Shown in pieces: positions 53,001 to 60,769 of a stretch of DNA of 64,000 nt; the first letter of the stretch is position 1, and each line of letters begins with the position of its first letter. The DNA comes from an uncultured Ruminococcus sp. (lineage in GTDB: Bacteria > Bacillota > Clostridia > Oscillospirales > Acutalibacteraceae), in NCBI GenBank assembly GCA_902765855.1, contig CACXBF010000001.1, forward strand, positions 428,050 to 492,049, given 5' to 3'. The translations under genes were made by a program, and so were the position numbers. The notes under the pieces are model-generated. The model was not told where the DNA came from. It saw only the letters and a program-made list of their open reading frames with translations, and did not search any database.

Positions 53001-53584
53001 TTTCCGACATTAGTATTGCCGTGCTGAAAGGTTATGTACATAGGAGATTCTACCTTACCGACAATTTTAAATTCGGTCTTTTTAAGATATGTGCTTGTTT
53101 TGGTATCTCCGACATTTGGCTGAATCTTTAGTGTATCGCCGATATTAAGATTGCCATAGCTGAGAGTTGAATTTTCTATGACACATTCGCCAGAATTTTG
53201 CGGGAATCTGCCCTCAATAATATTAAGCTTATTGATTGGCGTACCGCTTTCGGATTCCGGTACAGAATGTATTCTTACAACGGAATCGTGATTTCCAAGA
53301 GTTGTAATGACATCTGCCATATATGACGGCATAACCTGCATTACATCTTCAGCTTTTTCTATTGCGGAAATATCGTCATCATCAAAACCGACCGTTGAAA
53401 CAAGTCTGAAATCCATAAGATTATTATCAATAAAGTAATCGTCGGCCGTCTTTATAAGACTTGGTGCAGATGACTTTATTCCGGAGAAAAATCCGATACT
53501 CAAAGCAATGATTGCAAGTATTGAAATAAACCTCGACTTTGTTTGCCAGATTTCTCGGAATATATTCTTTCTGAGAGATTTCAT
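50096..53584 (-). CDS. FtsX/MacB-type ABC transporter permease with large coiled-coil ectodomain
   Basis: 1162 residues. N-terminal helix (about 16-38), an extracytoplasmic MacB-like core (~50-240), then a long coiled coil (~255-620) of Lys/Glu/Ala/Gln heptads, then an FtsX domain with three helices (~635-780; RLVEERRTEIGTLKALGYTPFSI is the cytoplasmic coupling stretch), a second ectodomain core and a second FtsX domain at the C-terminus (VREIATIKVLGFYNGETAAYIYRE). Such transporters use mechanical movement to act on extracytoplasmic substrates or partner enzymes; the coil suggests reach towards the wall. AGGTGATAT precedes the ATG. It follows the ATPase by 33 bp. Confidence 0.92.
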   Translation of the reverse strand: MKSLRKNIFREIWQTKSRFISILAIIALSIGFFSGIKSSAPSLIKTADDYFIDNNLMDFRLVSTVGFDDDDISAIEKAEDVMQVMPSYMADVITTLGNHDSVVRIHSVPESESGTPINKLNIIEGRFPQNSGECVIENSTLSYGNLNIGDTLKIQPNVGDTKTSTYLKKTEFKIVGKVESPMYITFQHGNTNVGNGTISFFAMIPAEDFAYEKYTELYVKTKASASGYSAISDDYKNMIKDETTTFENLSKDAAERFNSGTLADAKKKLADAKKEYSDKKAEAEQQLADAKKKLDDGQKEFDEKIAAAEKEIKENEQKLKDGKAELESSKKTYNEQIAAAEKKLKDGEEQLKNGKQEYQDGLDKYNKEIKAAQQKIDTANSEYQEQYNKFTYETKPQAEEKLNDAKEQLNNLDTLLTVANASLDVLKKIPEEYLTDSQKQKIKELETKIAEYQKQYDEGLAQYEAGKKQLNDGEKKLAEAKQKLDSAQKELDTKSSEGKATLDAAKDKITSAESELREGKLELQIQKLSAEAKFKDAEQEISDGEEKLAAGKTELETQKTAGQKKIDAGKSEYESGKKEAEEKLAEGEEKIKDAEDKIADIPKYKWYVYNRDDNKGYSGLGEDAERVNSVAVVFPVFFLIVAVLVCITTMTRLVEERRTEIGTLKALGYTPFSIIMKYFLYAAIAAILGSIIGSLIGIATLPRIIVQTYGILYTLPEMHLSVDYGVVLISSAVAIIATCAVAIFTCVKELKLNAATLMRPKAPKPGKRILLEKMPFIWKHINFTSKVTARNLFRYKARFLMTVIGVAGCTALIVAGFGLKASISVVAEKQFGDITKYSAVMALKESERYEKCKPLLDELSKDKNFSTILASNTSSTKAYVDSSKKQLELSCIIPQNNEDFKKLIDLRTRVNKTPVELTNKGVVVTERMSDILGVGIGDKFTMLISDEPYEVTITGITENYASNYIYMMPSYYEQITGNNIRYNTIYAQINNTNSELESSLATKWMKNDNIITISFVSDIISSVDDMLQSLNVIVLVLIICAGALATVVLYNLTNINIAERVREIATIKVLGFYNGETAAYIYRENIVLTIVGAIVGLLLGSVFTKFVVETIQMDMVMFSKENNPMSFVWGFVLTAVFSAIVNIIMYRKMKKIDMVESLKSVE

Positions 53585-53617
53585 TTTTATATATCACCTC
53601 CAATAAATGCCATCTGA

Positions 53618-54322
53618 TTACCATTCAATGTCTTCAACATTCATAGGCTCTTTATTGATGGTGTTGCTTACAACCTGACCGCTTCGCATACTTATAACCC
53701 TGTTTGCCATAGGTGTAATGGCTGAGTTATGAGTGATAAGAATAACTGTCATTCCGTCCTCACGGCATTTACTTTGGAGAAGCTTGAGGATATTTTTACC
53801 TGTATTGAAATCCAAAGCACCTGTCGGTTCGTCACAAAGTAAGAGCTTAGGCTTTTTTGCTAAAGCTCTTGCAATTGAAACTCTCTGCTGTTCACCACCT
53901 GAAAGCTGTGCGGGAAAGTTATTGATTCTATGTCCGAGTCCAACATCAACGAGAACATTTTCTGCATCGAGAGAGTCTTTACAGATTTGAGTTGCAAGCT
54001 CAACATTTTCTTTTGCTGTTAGGTTTGGGATAAGATTATAAAACTGAAAAACGAAACCTATATCATATCTTCGATAGGCTGCCAATTCTTTACCTCTTAA
54101 TCGGCTTATTTCACGACCGCCAACAAATATTCTTCCTTTTGAGCAGTTGTCTATTCCGCCAAGAATATTTAGTATGGTTGTTTTGCCCGCACCGCTCTGA
54201 CCTACAACAACAGCAAATTCGCCCTCATTGATTGCAAATGAAACATCATTGACAGCATTTATCTCAATTTCCCCCATTTTATAGGTTTTGAATACATTTT
54301 GAAATTCAACAAAAGCAGGCAT
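53618..54322 (-). CDS. ABC transporter ATP-binding protein (MacB/LolD type)
   Basis: 234 residues. Walker A GQSGAGKTT (~39-47), Q-loop FQFYNLIPNLTAKEN, signature LSGGEQQRVSIARAL (~140-154), Walker B LLCDEPTGALD and H-loop ILITHNSAI are intact. Partner of the permease downstream; together an exporter of the MacB superfamily. No substrate or regulator gene is adjacent. GGAAGTG precedes ATG 54322. Confidence 0.96.
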   Translation of the reverse strand: MPAFVEFQNVFKTYKMGEIEINAVNDVSFAINEGEFAVVVGQSGAGKTTILNILGGIDNCSKGRIFVGGREISRLRGKELAAYRRYDIGFVFQFYNLIPNLTAKENVELATQICKDSLDAENVLVDVGLGHRINNFPAQLSGGEQQRVSIARALAKKPKLLLCDEPTGALDFNTGKNILKLLQSKCREDGMTVILITHNSAITPMANRVISMRSGQVVSNTINKEPMNVEDIEW

Positions 54323-54751
54323 AAATTTTCACTTCCTTAATTTAGAAATTCTTACAACATATAATGTAAGAGAATTGTTTATATCGAAAAGTAGGTATTT
54401 ATACTATTCCGATAATACAATATAATTCTACCTTTTAATGTGCATAATGTCAATAAACAAGATTTATTAAATGCAATTATTTGGAGTTAATTTGAAGAGA
54501 ATATTTGAAAAGTGCTCATAATGTATCATATCTTTATAATGAATGATTTTGTATATTTTTTATATCCACTTTATAAATTGATTTGAAAAAGAAAATTATG
54601 ATTTTAAATTGTGTTGATAATTTTTGAAAATTGTTAAGAAATTAAGTTAAATGATAAAATTTATTCATTATTTATTCATATTTATTAAGCATATTAACTA
54701 AAATAAAAAAGTGCCATTTAGTCAACCATACAAAATACTGAAATTTAGTCA

Positions 54752-54757
54752 TATAAT
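54752..54757 (+). promoter_or_regulatory. Possible promoter region for the first amylase
   Basis: TATAAT at 54752-54757 without a good -35; instead the 9-mer ATTTAGTCA occurs twice just upstream (54716-54724 and 54743-54751, 27 bp apart), as might bind an activator. The gap 54323-55024 is otherwise very AT-rich and holds the leader below. Confidence 0.35.
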
Positions 54758-54856
54758 TACAATAAGGAATTAAAAAAAGGCAGAAAAAGGTTATCTTTTT
54801 ATATGAAGATTAAGGAAAGACTTGTTCTTTAATCACCGTTTAATCAACTATTTGAA

Positions 54857-54957
54857 AGGCGTTATGGAGGTGAATTTACGCCGGGCTGACGAAGCCATCA
54901 AAGGTAGTTTCGTGATAAGCTGTAAATAATTATTGGGGGTTTTTATTTTAGCTTATC
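54857..54957 (+). ncRNA. Candidate structured leader RNA ahead of the first amylase
   Basis: Stem GGCGT/ACGCC (54858-54862 with 54878-54882), stem GGCT-gacga-AGCC (54884-54896) whose loop ACGA can pair with TCGT at 54910-54913, and a final hairpin GATAAGCT/AGCTTATC (54914-54921 with 54950-54957). The layout resembles a small pseudoknotted aptamer plus expression platform. It does not match any riboswitch class I can recall. Confidence 0.4.
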
Positions 54958-55024
54958 TAAGGAATTATTTTCGTAGCTAAAAACAAACTAATTGACTAAA
55001 CAACAAAGGAAAGAGGGAAAAAAT

Positions 55025-58000
55025 TTGTTTAAAACAAAAACAAAATTCAGCACAAGAGTAATGAGCATATTTATGTCGCTACTTATGGCAGCATCTATGC
55101 TCACTGTTCTTATGTCAACTCAGCCGACAGAGGAAGTTTCTGCGGCTAATGATTATGGTCTTGCGGACAAGGCAGAAGAAGGTGTTATTCTTCATGCTTG
55201 GAACTGGTCATTTACTGCTATTAAGAATAATATGAAGGATATTGCTGAAGCTGGATATACTTCTGTTCAGACATCACCTGTTCAGCGTCCTAAGGATTAT
55301 TCACAAGGCAGTGATCAGACAGGTTGGTGGAAGGTTTATCAGCCTACTACAATCTGCTTCGCTCCTGAAGGACACCCATGGTTCGGCACAAAAGCTGAAT
55401 TTAAAGCAATGTGCGACGAAGCTGAAAAGTATGGAATTAAAGTTATCGTTGACGTTGTTGCTAACCATATGGCAAATAATACTGGTCATATTGGTAACAC
55501 CAGAGCTGATATTTCTGACCAAAATGACCCGACATTCCGTGATGATGACAGTTGCTGGCATTTGAATGGTTCAACTGGTATTGACTATAATAATCAGCAT
55601 CGTAACGGAGATACATCAAGCCTTACACACGGTTTCGGCGGTTGGCCTGACCTTAATACAGGTAACAAGAAGGTTCAGAACGCTGTAATAGACCTCTTGA
55701 AAGAATGTATCGACCTCGGTGCAGATGGTTTCCGTTTTGATGCTGCAAAGCATATTGAGCTTCCAACAGATCCAGGCGGAGCTTCTGATTTTTGGCCAAC
55801 AGTAATAAATGGTGCTAATAATTATGCGGCATCTAAGGGTGTAAATATCTTCTGCTATGGTGAAATTCTTGATGACTCTGCAACAGATATTACTAACTAC
55901 ACAAAGTATATGGCCGTTACAGACAACAGATCAGGAAATGCAACTCGTTATGGTGTTAAAAATGGAAATATAGGTGAGGCAGCTAATTCTTCACTTAAAT
56001 ATAATGGAGTACCTGCAAATAAAATAGTTCTTTGGTCTGAATCTCATGATACGTATGCAGCTAATGGATTTACAGGCGAATCTACAAAGTTCTCTCAAGA
56101 TGAAATTAACAGAGCATGGGCTATTGTAGCAGCCCGTGCTTTCTGTGCGTTGTATTATGTCCGTCCAAGCAATTTTAATGCTCAGATGGGTGAAGCAAGT
56201 GGCAACACAAGTTGGAAAAATCCAGAGGTTGCTGAAGTTAATAAGTTCCACAACGCATTTGTAGGACAATCTGAGTATATGTCCAGTAGCGGTAATAATG
56301 TTCTTGTTGAGCGTGGAACAGAGGGTGTTGTTATTGTTAATATTAACGGCAACTCTCAGCAAATCAATGCTAAAGTCAACAAGATGAAGGACGGCACATA
56401 TACTGACCATGTTTCTGGTAACACATTTACAGTTTCTGGTGGTCAGATTAGCGGTCAGATTGGTAACAAGGGTATCGCAGTTGTTTATAAAAATGTTATA
56501 AGCGGTAGCGTTTCTGCAACACCTGCAACAGGCACAACATTCACCACAGATACACTTTCTGTTACATTGGGTGCTAAAGATGTTACAAACGCTAAGTACA
56601 CAACATCTGAAGGTGCATCAGGTTCTTACACAGACGGTCAGAAGATTACAGTAGGTGCATCTACTGCTGTCGGCGGTACTGTTAAGGTTACTCTCTCAGG
56701 TACCAAGTCAGATGGTTCTACTGCAACAGCAGAGTATATCTACACAAAGAAAGACCCGAATGCAGTTACAAAGATTTACTTTGATAACTCAAGCTACAAC
56801 TGGAGCAATGTTTACGCTTATGTATATGGTGAAAGCGGCGGCGGAAGCAGCGGCGGTGGCGGTACAACAGTAACAACTGGTGATATTTGCTTTACAGACA
56901 GTTTGAACTGGGGTAATGTATACGCATACTTCTTCAATGATAGCGGAACATGTGGTTCAGAATGGCCTGGAACTCAGATGTCCAGCTATGAAACTAATCC
57001 ATTTGGACAAACAAATTACAAAATCTCAATACCAAGTGGAGCAACAAGTGTTGTATTTAATAATGGTAATGGTACACAGACAGGCGATTTGACACTTAGC
57101 GGAGTTACAGGCTATTATCTTGATGGTTCTGCCGATAACGCAAAACCATGGGATGCAAGTGCTATGCAAAGTTTGTCAGAATCAACTGTATCAGTTAAGG
57201 CAGTAGCTACTCAGGTAAGTGCTTCTTCAGCAACAGAAAATGCTGCATGGCCAGGTGTTGCAATGACAAAAAATGCTGATGGACTTTATGAATATAAGGT
57301 TCCGGATAATCTTGTAAATGGTAGAGTAATTTTCTCTGATGGAACAAATTCCGCAACAAACAGATACCCTGCTGATATGGAACCAGGTCTTGAGATTGGC
57401 GATTCTTCAAAAATCTTTAAGGCTGGAAATAAGTGGGAAAATTATACATCAGTTACTCCAACAACAGATCCAACTGTAACAGCCGATAAGGCTTCAGGCT
57501 CTTCTTTCACAACAGAAACTTATGATGTTACACTTGGTCTTTCAAATGCCGTATCAGGTACATATTCTGTTGATAACGGTCCTACAAAGACTTTCACAAG
57601 CGCAACAAAGGTTACAATAGGCGAAGGTAAAATCGGTGACTCTGATGTAACAATCAAAGCTACTGCAACAGATTCTAAGGGTACAACAAAGAATTATACA
57701 TTCACCTATAAGAAGACATATGTCAAGAAGACATCTTCAACTAAAAAACTTTCAACTAAGGCGGCTGCAAGAGCAGTAGCAGCTACAGCAGCAAGCAATT
57801 CATCACTTGCAAGCTACTATAAGACAAATGCAGTAGGTAAGGGTTCTAGTAAGACAATAACAGTTGACGGTGATGTTTCTGATTGGAATAGCTCAATGCT
57901 TATTGCACAGGGTGCAGCTAATGATGACCCTCGTGTATACCGTCCAAACTCAATGTACGAAATCCCATATGATGCTTATGCACTTTATGGTGCTTGGGAC

Positions 58001-60121
58001 GACAAAAATCTTTATCTTATGATAGAGATGACAAATGTTCAGGATGTAGTTGCTTCTAATGATCGTCACCCATTGGATAATGATGCATCAGTTGATAATA
58101 TTCCGATGTTTATCTATATTGACACAGGCAAGAGTGATGCTATCGGAAACAACGGTAAGACTCAAAAAGGCGGCACACTTTGGGATTGCAACACAACTGT
58201 TACAAGTAGTTTCAACAGAGTTATTGCTATGTCATCAGGTGTTGGTAAAAACGGTCCTTATATTTATGGTGGCGACAGTACAGGAATAAATCCGGTAGAA
58301 CTTGGAAATTCAACAACCTCCGGTATTGTATACAAAACAGGCAAGGGCATACTCAGCAAAGAGGTTTGGGGTATCAACGGTGCTTATGGCGAATATAATA
58401 ATCGTGTAATCGGCGATATGTGCAGTGATTCTGCCGATTGGGTAGACTTTAATACAAAGAGCCATAACAGTGCAACAATGGACTACAACTATGAAGTTTC
58501 CATTCCGCTCAGCCAGCTTGGTATAACAAAGAGCGATATAGAAAACAGCGGTATTGGTGTTCTCTTCGTTCATAGTTCAGGTGCTTCGGGTATGGATTGC
58601 ATTCCGTATGATATTACAATGAACGACAATGCAGACCAGTCAGATCCAGGATCTAACCCAGAGAACAGCTTTGAAAAGGGCGATGAAGACAATATCACAA
58701 CTTCTTTCGCAAGAATAGGTAACGGTACTACACCACCACCTCCTCCTGATCCAGATCAAGATCTTCCACTTCAGGTAAACTTCGGTGCTGACCGTTCTGC
58801 TCCTCAGGAGGCTGGCACAGCTCTTACACTTAAGGGTATCGGCTACGGTGGTTCAGAAACAGGCTACAAGTATGAGTTCATCGTTGATGGCACAACAGTA
58901 CAGGCAAGCTCCTCTAAGGACAGCTATACTTGGAATCTTACAAGCGGCAAGCACATAATCAAGTGCATTATCACTGATTCAAAGGGTGCAACTGCTACAA
59001 CATCTAAAACTTATACAGCAGAAGGTGGCGTAGATCCACAATTACCTCTCAAGAATAATTCAACAATCAGTGCTACAACTATCAATAAGGGTAGTTCTGT
59101 AACAATGAAGGCAGCAGCAACAGGTGGTACAGCTCCTTATACTTATACATACTTATGCCAATCACCTTCAAGCTCAAGCTACACAACACTTAAAACAACA
59201 ACGGCAACAAGCTATAAGCATACTCCAACAAGTGCAGGCACATATTATTATGCAGTTAAGGTTACTGACGCAGCAGGCGATAGCCAAACTAAGAAATTTA
59301 CAGTTACTGTAAAGGCTACTACAACAGCACTTGCAAACAATTCAACAATCAGTGCAACATCAATCAATCTTGGTTCATCAATTAAGCTTACAGCAAAGGC
59401 AACAGGCGGCACAGCACCATATAAGTATGTATATTTCTACAGACTTCGTGGTGCCCTCGATTGGACAGCTCTTACAGGCACAACAACAGCAACAACATGC
59501 ACACATAAGCCAACTAAGGCTGCTAACTATCAGTATGCAGTAAGAGTATTTGATTCAACAGGTAAGTATCTTACAAAGACATTTGATGTAAATGTTAAGA
59601 AGGTTGCAGCTCTTGCAAATACTTCTACAATTAGTGCAACATCAATTAACCTTGGCTCATCAATTAAGCTTACAGCAAAGGCAACAGGCGGCACAGCACC
59701 ATATAAGTATAAGTATTTCTATAGACTTCGCGGAGACCTCGATTGGACATCTCTTACAGGCGTAACAACAGCAACAACATGCACACATAAGCCAACTAAG
59801 GCAGTTAGCTATCAATATGCAGTAAGAGTATTTGATTCAACAGGTAAGAATCTTACAAAAACATTTAATGTAAATGTTAAGAAGGTTGCAGTTCTCGCAA
59901 ATGCTTCTACAATCAGTGCAACATCAATTAACCTTGGCTCATCAATTAAGCTTACAGCAAAGGCAACAGGCGGCACGGCACCATATAAGTATGTATATTT
60001 CTACAGACTTCGTGGAGACCTCGATTGGACAGCTCTTACAGGCACAACAACAGCAACAACATGCACACATAAGCCAACTAAGGCTGCTAATTATCAGTAT
60101 GCAGTAAGAGTATTTGATTGA
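55025..60121 (+). CDS. Secreted multidomain alpha-amylase (GH13, AmyE-like), C-terminus cut by a 4-bp duplication
   Basis: 1698 residues. Signal peptide ~1-42 (basic start, hydrophobic core, cleavage after VSA). GH13 domain ~45-460 with region I DVVANH (Asp143), region II GFRFDAAKH (nucleophile Asp239), region III acid Glu280, region IV SHD (Asp342), closest to Bacillus AmyE. Then two CBM26-like starch-binding modules (~616-702, ~716-808; WNWGN/WPG motifs), a module like the first linker (~816-898), a DOMON/CBM9-like domain (~939-1232), a PPPPPDPDQ linker, an Ig-like domain and tandem 94-residue repeats. No dockerin or sortase signal is seen. TTG 55025 is preferred over TTG 54992, being eight bases after GAGGG. 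The stop at 60119-60121 comes from a GATT duplication. Confidence 0.9.
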   Translation: MFKTKTKFSTRVMSIFMSLLMAASMLTVLMSTQPTEEVSAANDYGLADKAEEGVILHAWNWSFTAIKNNMKDIAEAGYTSVQTSPVQRPKDYSQGSDQTGWWKVYQPTTICFAPEGHPWFGTKAEFKAMCDEAEKYGIKVIVDVVANHMANNTGHIGNTRADISDQNDPTFRDDDSCWHLNGSTGIDYNNQHRNGDTSSLTHGFGGWPDLNTGNKKVQNAVIDLLKECIDLGADGFRFDAAKHIELPTDPGGASDFWPTVINGANNYAASKGVNIFCYGEILDDSATDITNYTKYMAVTDNRSGNATRYGVKNGNIGEAANSSLKYNGVPANKIVLWSESHDTYAANGFTGESTKFSQDEINRAWAIVAARAFCALYYVRPSNFNAQMGEASGNTSWKNPEVAEVNKFHNAFVGQSEYMSSSGNNVLVERGTEGVVIVNINGNSQQINAKVNKMKDGTYTDHVSGNTFTVSGGQISGQIGNKGIAVVYKNVISGSVSATPATGTTFTTDTLSVTLGAKDVTNAKYTTSEGASGSYTDGQKITVGASTAVGGTVKVTLSGTKSDGSTATAEYIYTKKDPNAVTKIYFDNSSYNWSNVYAYVYGESGGGSSGGGGTTVTTGDICFTDSLNWGNVYAYFFNDSGTCGSEWPGTQMSSYETNPFGQTNYKISIPSGATSVVFNNGNGTQTGDLTLSGVTGYYLDGSADNAKPWDASAMQSLSESTVSVKAVATQVSASSATENAAWPGVAMTKNADGLYEYKVPDNLVNGRVIFSDGTNSATNRYPADMEPGLEIGDSSKIFKAGNKWENYTSVTPTTDPTVTADKASGSSFTTETYDVTLGLSNAVSGTYSVDNGPTKTFTSATKVTIGEGKIGDSDVTIKATATDSKGTTKNYTFTYKKTYVKKTSSTKKLSTKAAARAVAATAASNSSLASYYKTNAVGKGSSKTITVDGDVSDWNSSMLIAQGAANDDPRVYRPNSMYEIPYDAYALYGAWDDKNLYLMIEMTNVQDVVASNDRHPLDNDASVDNIPMFIYIDTGKSDAIGNNGKTQKGGTLWDCNTTVTSSFNRVIAMSSGVGKNGPYIYGGDSTGINPVELGNSTTSGIVYKTGKGILSKEVWGINGAYGEYNNRVIGDMCSDSADWVDFNTKSHNSATMDYNYEVSIPLSQLGITKSDIENSGIGVLFVHSSGASGMDCIPYDITMNDNADQSDPGSNPENSFEKGDEDNITTSFARIGNGTTPPPPPDPDQDLPLQVNFGADRSAPQEAGTALTLKGIGYGGSETGYKYEFIVDGTTVQASSSKDSYTWNLTSGKHIIKCIITDSKGATATTSKTYTAEGGVDPQLPLKNNSTISATTINKGSSVTMKAAATGGTAPYTYTYLCQSPSSSSYTTLKTTTATSYKHTPTSAGTYYYAVKVTDAAGDSQTKKFTVTVKATTTALANNSTISATSINLGSSIKLTAKATGGTAPYKYVYFYRLRGALDWTALTGTTTATTCTHKPTKAANYQYAVRVFDSTGKYLTKTFDVNVKKVAALANTSTISATSINLGSSIKLTAKATGGTAPYKYKYFYRLRGDLDWTSLTGVTTATTCTHKPTKAVSYQYAVRVFDSTGKNLTKTFNVNVKKVAVLANASTISATSINLGSSIKLTAKATGGTAPYKYVYFYRLRGDLDWTALTGTTTATTCTHKPTKAANYQYAVRVFD

Positions 60122-60416
60122 TTCAACAGGTAAGTATCTTACAAAAACATTTAATGTAACTGTTAATAAGGCTACAGAACTTGCAAATACTTCTACAATC
60201 AGTGCAACATCAATTAACCTTGGCTCATCAATTAAGCTTACAGCAAAGGCAACAGGCGGCACAACACCATATAAGTATGTATATTTCTACAGACTTCGTG
60301 GCGCCCTCGATTGGACAGCTCTTACAGGCACAACAACAGCAACAACATGCACACATAAGCCAACTAAGGCTGCTAATTATCAGTATGCAGTAAGAGTATT
60401 TGATGTTACTGTAAAA
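59048..60416 (+). repeat. Five tandem 282-bp coding repeats
   Basis: Repeat starts at 59048, 59330, 59612, 59894 and 60180; the intervals are 282, 282, 282 and 286 bp. Each encodes an Ig-like module of the type STISATSINLGSSIKLTAKA then TGGTAPYKY. Repeats 2-5 are nearly identical in DNA. The 286-bp interval contains an extra GATT, and the last copy lacks 33 bp before its end. Confidence 0.92.
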
Positions 60417-60419
60417 TAA
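60122..60419 (+). pseudogene. Out-of-frame remainder of the first amylase gene
   Basis: Downstream of the premature stop the frame shifted by one (codon GAT at 60120) continues with STGKYLTKTFNVTVNKATE and one more Ig-like repeat, to a TAA at 60417-60419. It has no start codon context of its own, so it is the old C-terminus of the 55025 gene. Confidence 0.85.
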
Positions 60420-60454
60420 TTTAAATTGCATAGCAATTAAATTCTAATAAGAAT

Positions 60455-60488
60455 ACCTCCTATTGGGTTTTCCATAGGAGGTGTTTTT
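60455..60488 (+). terminator. Rho-independent terminator
   Basis: ACCTCCTAT (60455-60463) pairs with ATAGGAGGT (60474-60482), followed by GTTTTTA. It lies after the old stop at 60419, further evidence that the amylase gene used to end there. Confidence 0.85.
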
Positions 60489-60699
60489 ATGGTTTGATAA
60501 GATAGCTTGAATATAAATTAAATATTATTACATTATTATTTTAAAATAGAATATTAGCATAATTATTAATTATTATTGGTGAAAATGCTCAATAAGACTG
60601 TTAAAAATAGCTATATTATGCTTTAATTGTAGATTTATTTTTATTTCTTATGTAGAATAAAAAATCTGTAAAATTAAGGTATGATAAATATGCGAAATT

Positions 60700-60736
60700 G
60701 TACGAAATTATATATTGTGCTGTGATGATTTCGTAC
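60700..60736 (+). promoter_or_regulatory. Operator-like inverted repeat ahead of the second amylase
   Basis: GTACGAAAT (60700-60708) and ATTTCGTAC (60728-60736) form a perfect 9-bp dyad with 19-bp spacing, preceded by a further direct copy of GCGAAATT (60692). It lies 34 bp before the start. The rest of the gap 60420-60769 is AT-rich with nothing I can name. Confidence 0.45.
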
Positions 60737-60769
60737 TGCTTAACAAAAATTTGAAAGGAAGGTTTTGCA

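Noticed and set aside
60114-60419. Separate small gene after the first amylase
   Set aside because: It begins in mid-repeat with no ribosome site and continues the upstream protein in a shifted frame, so it is the broken C-terminus.
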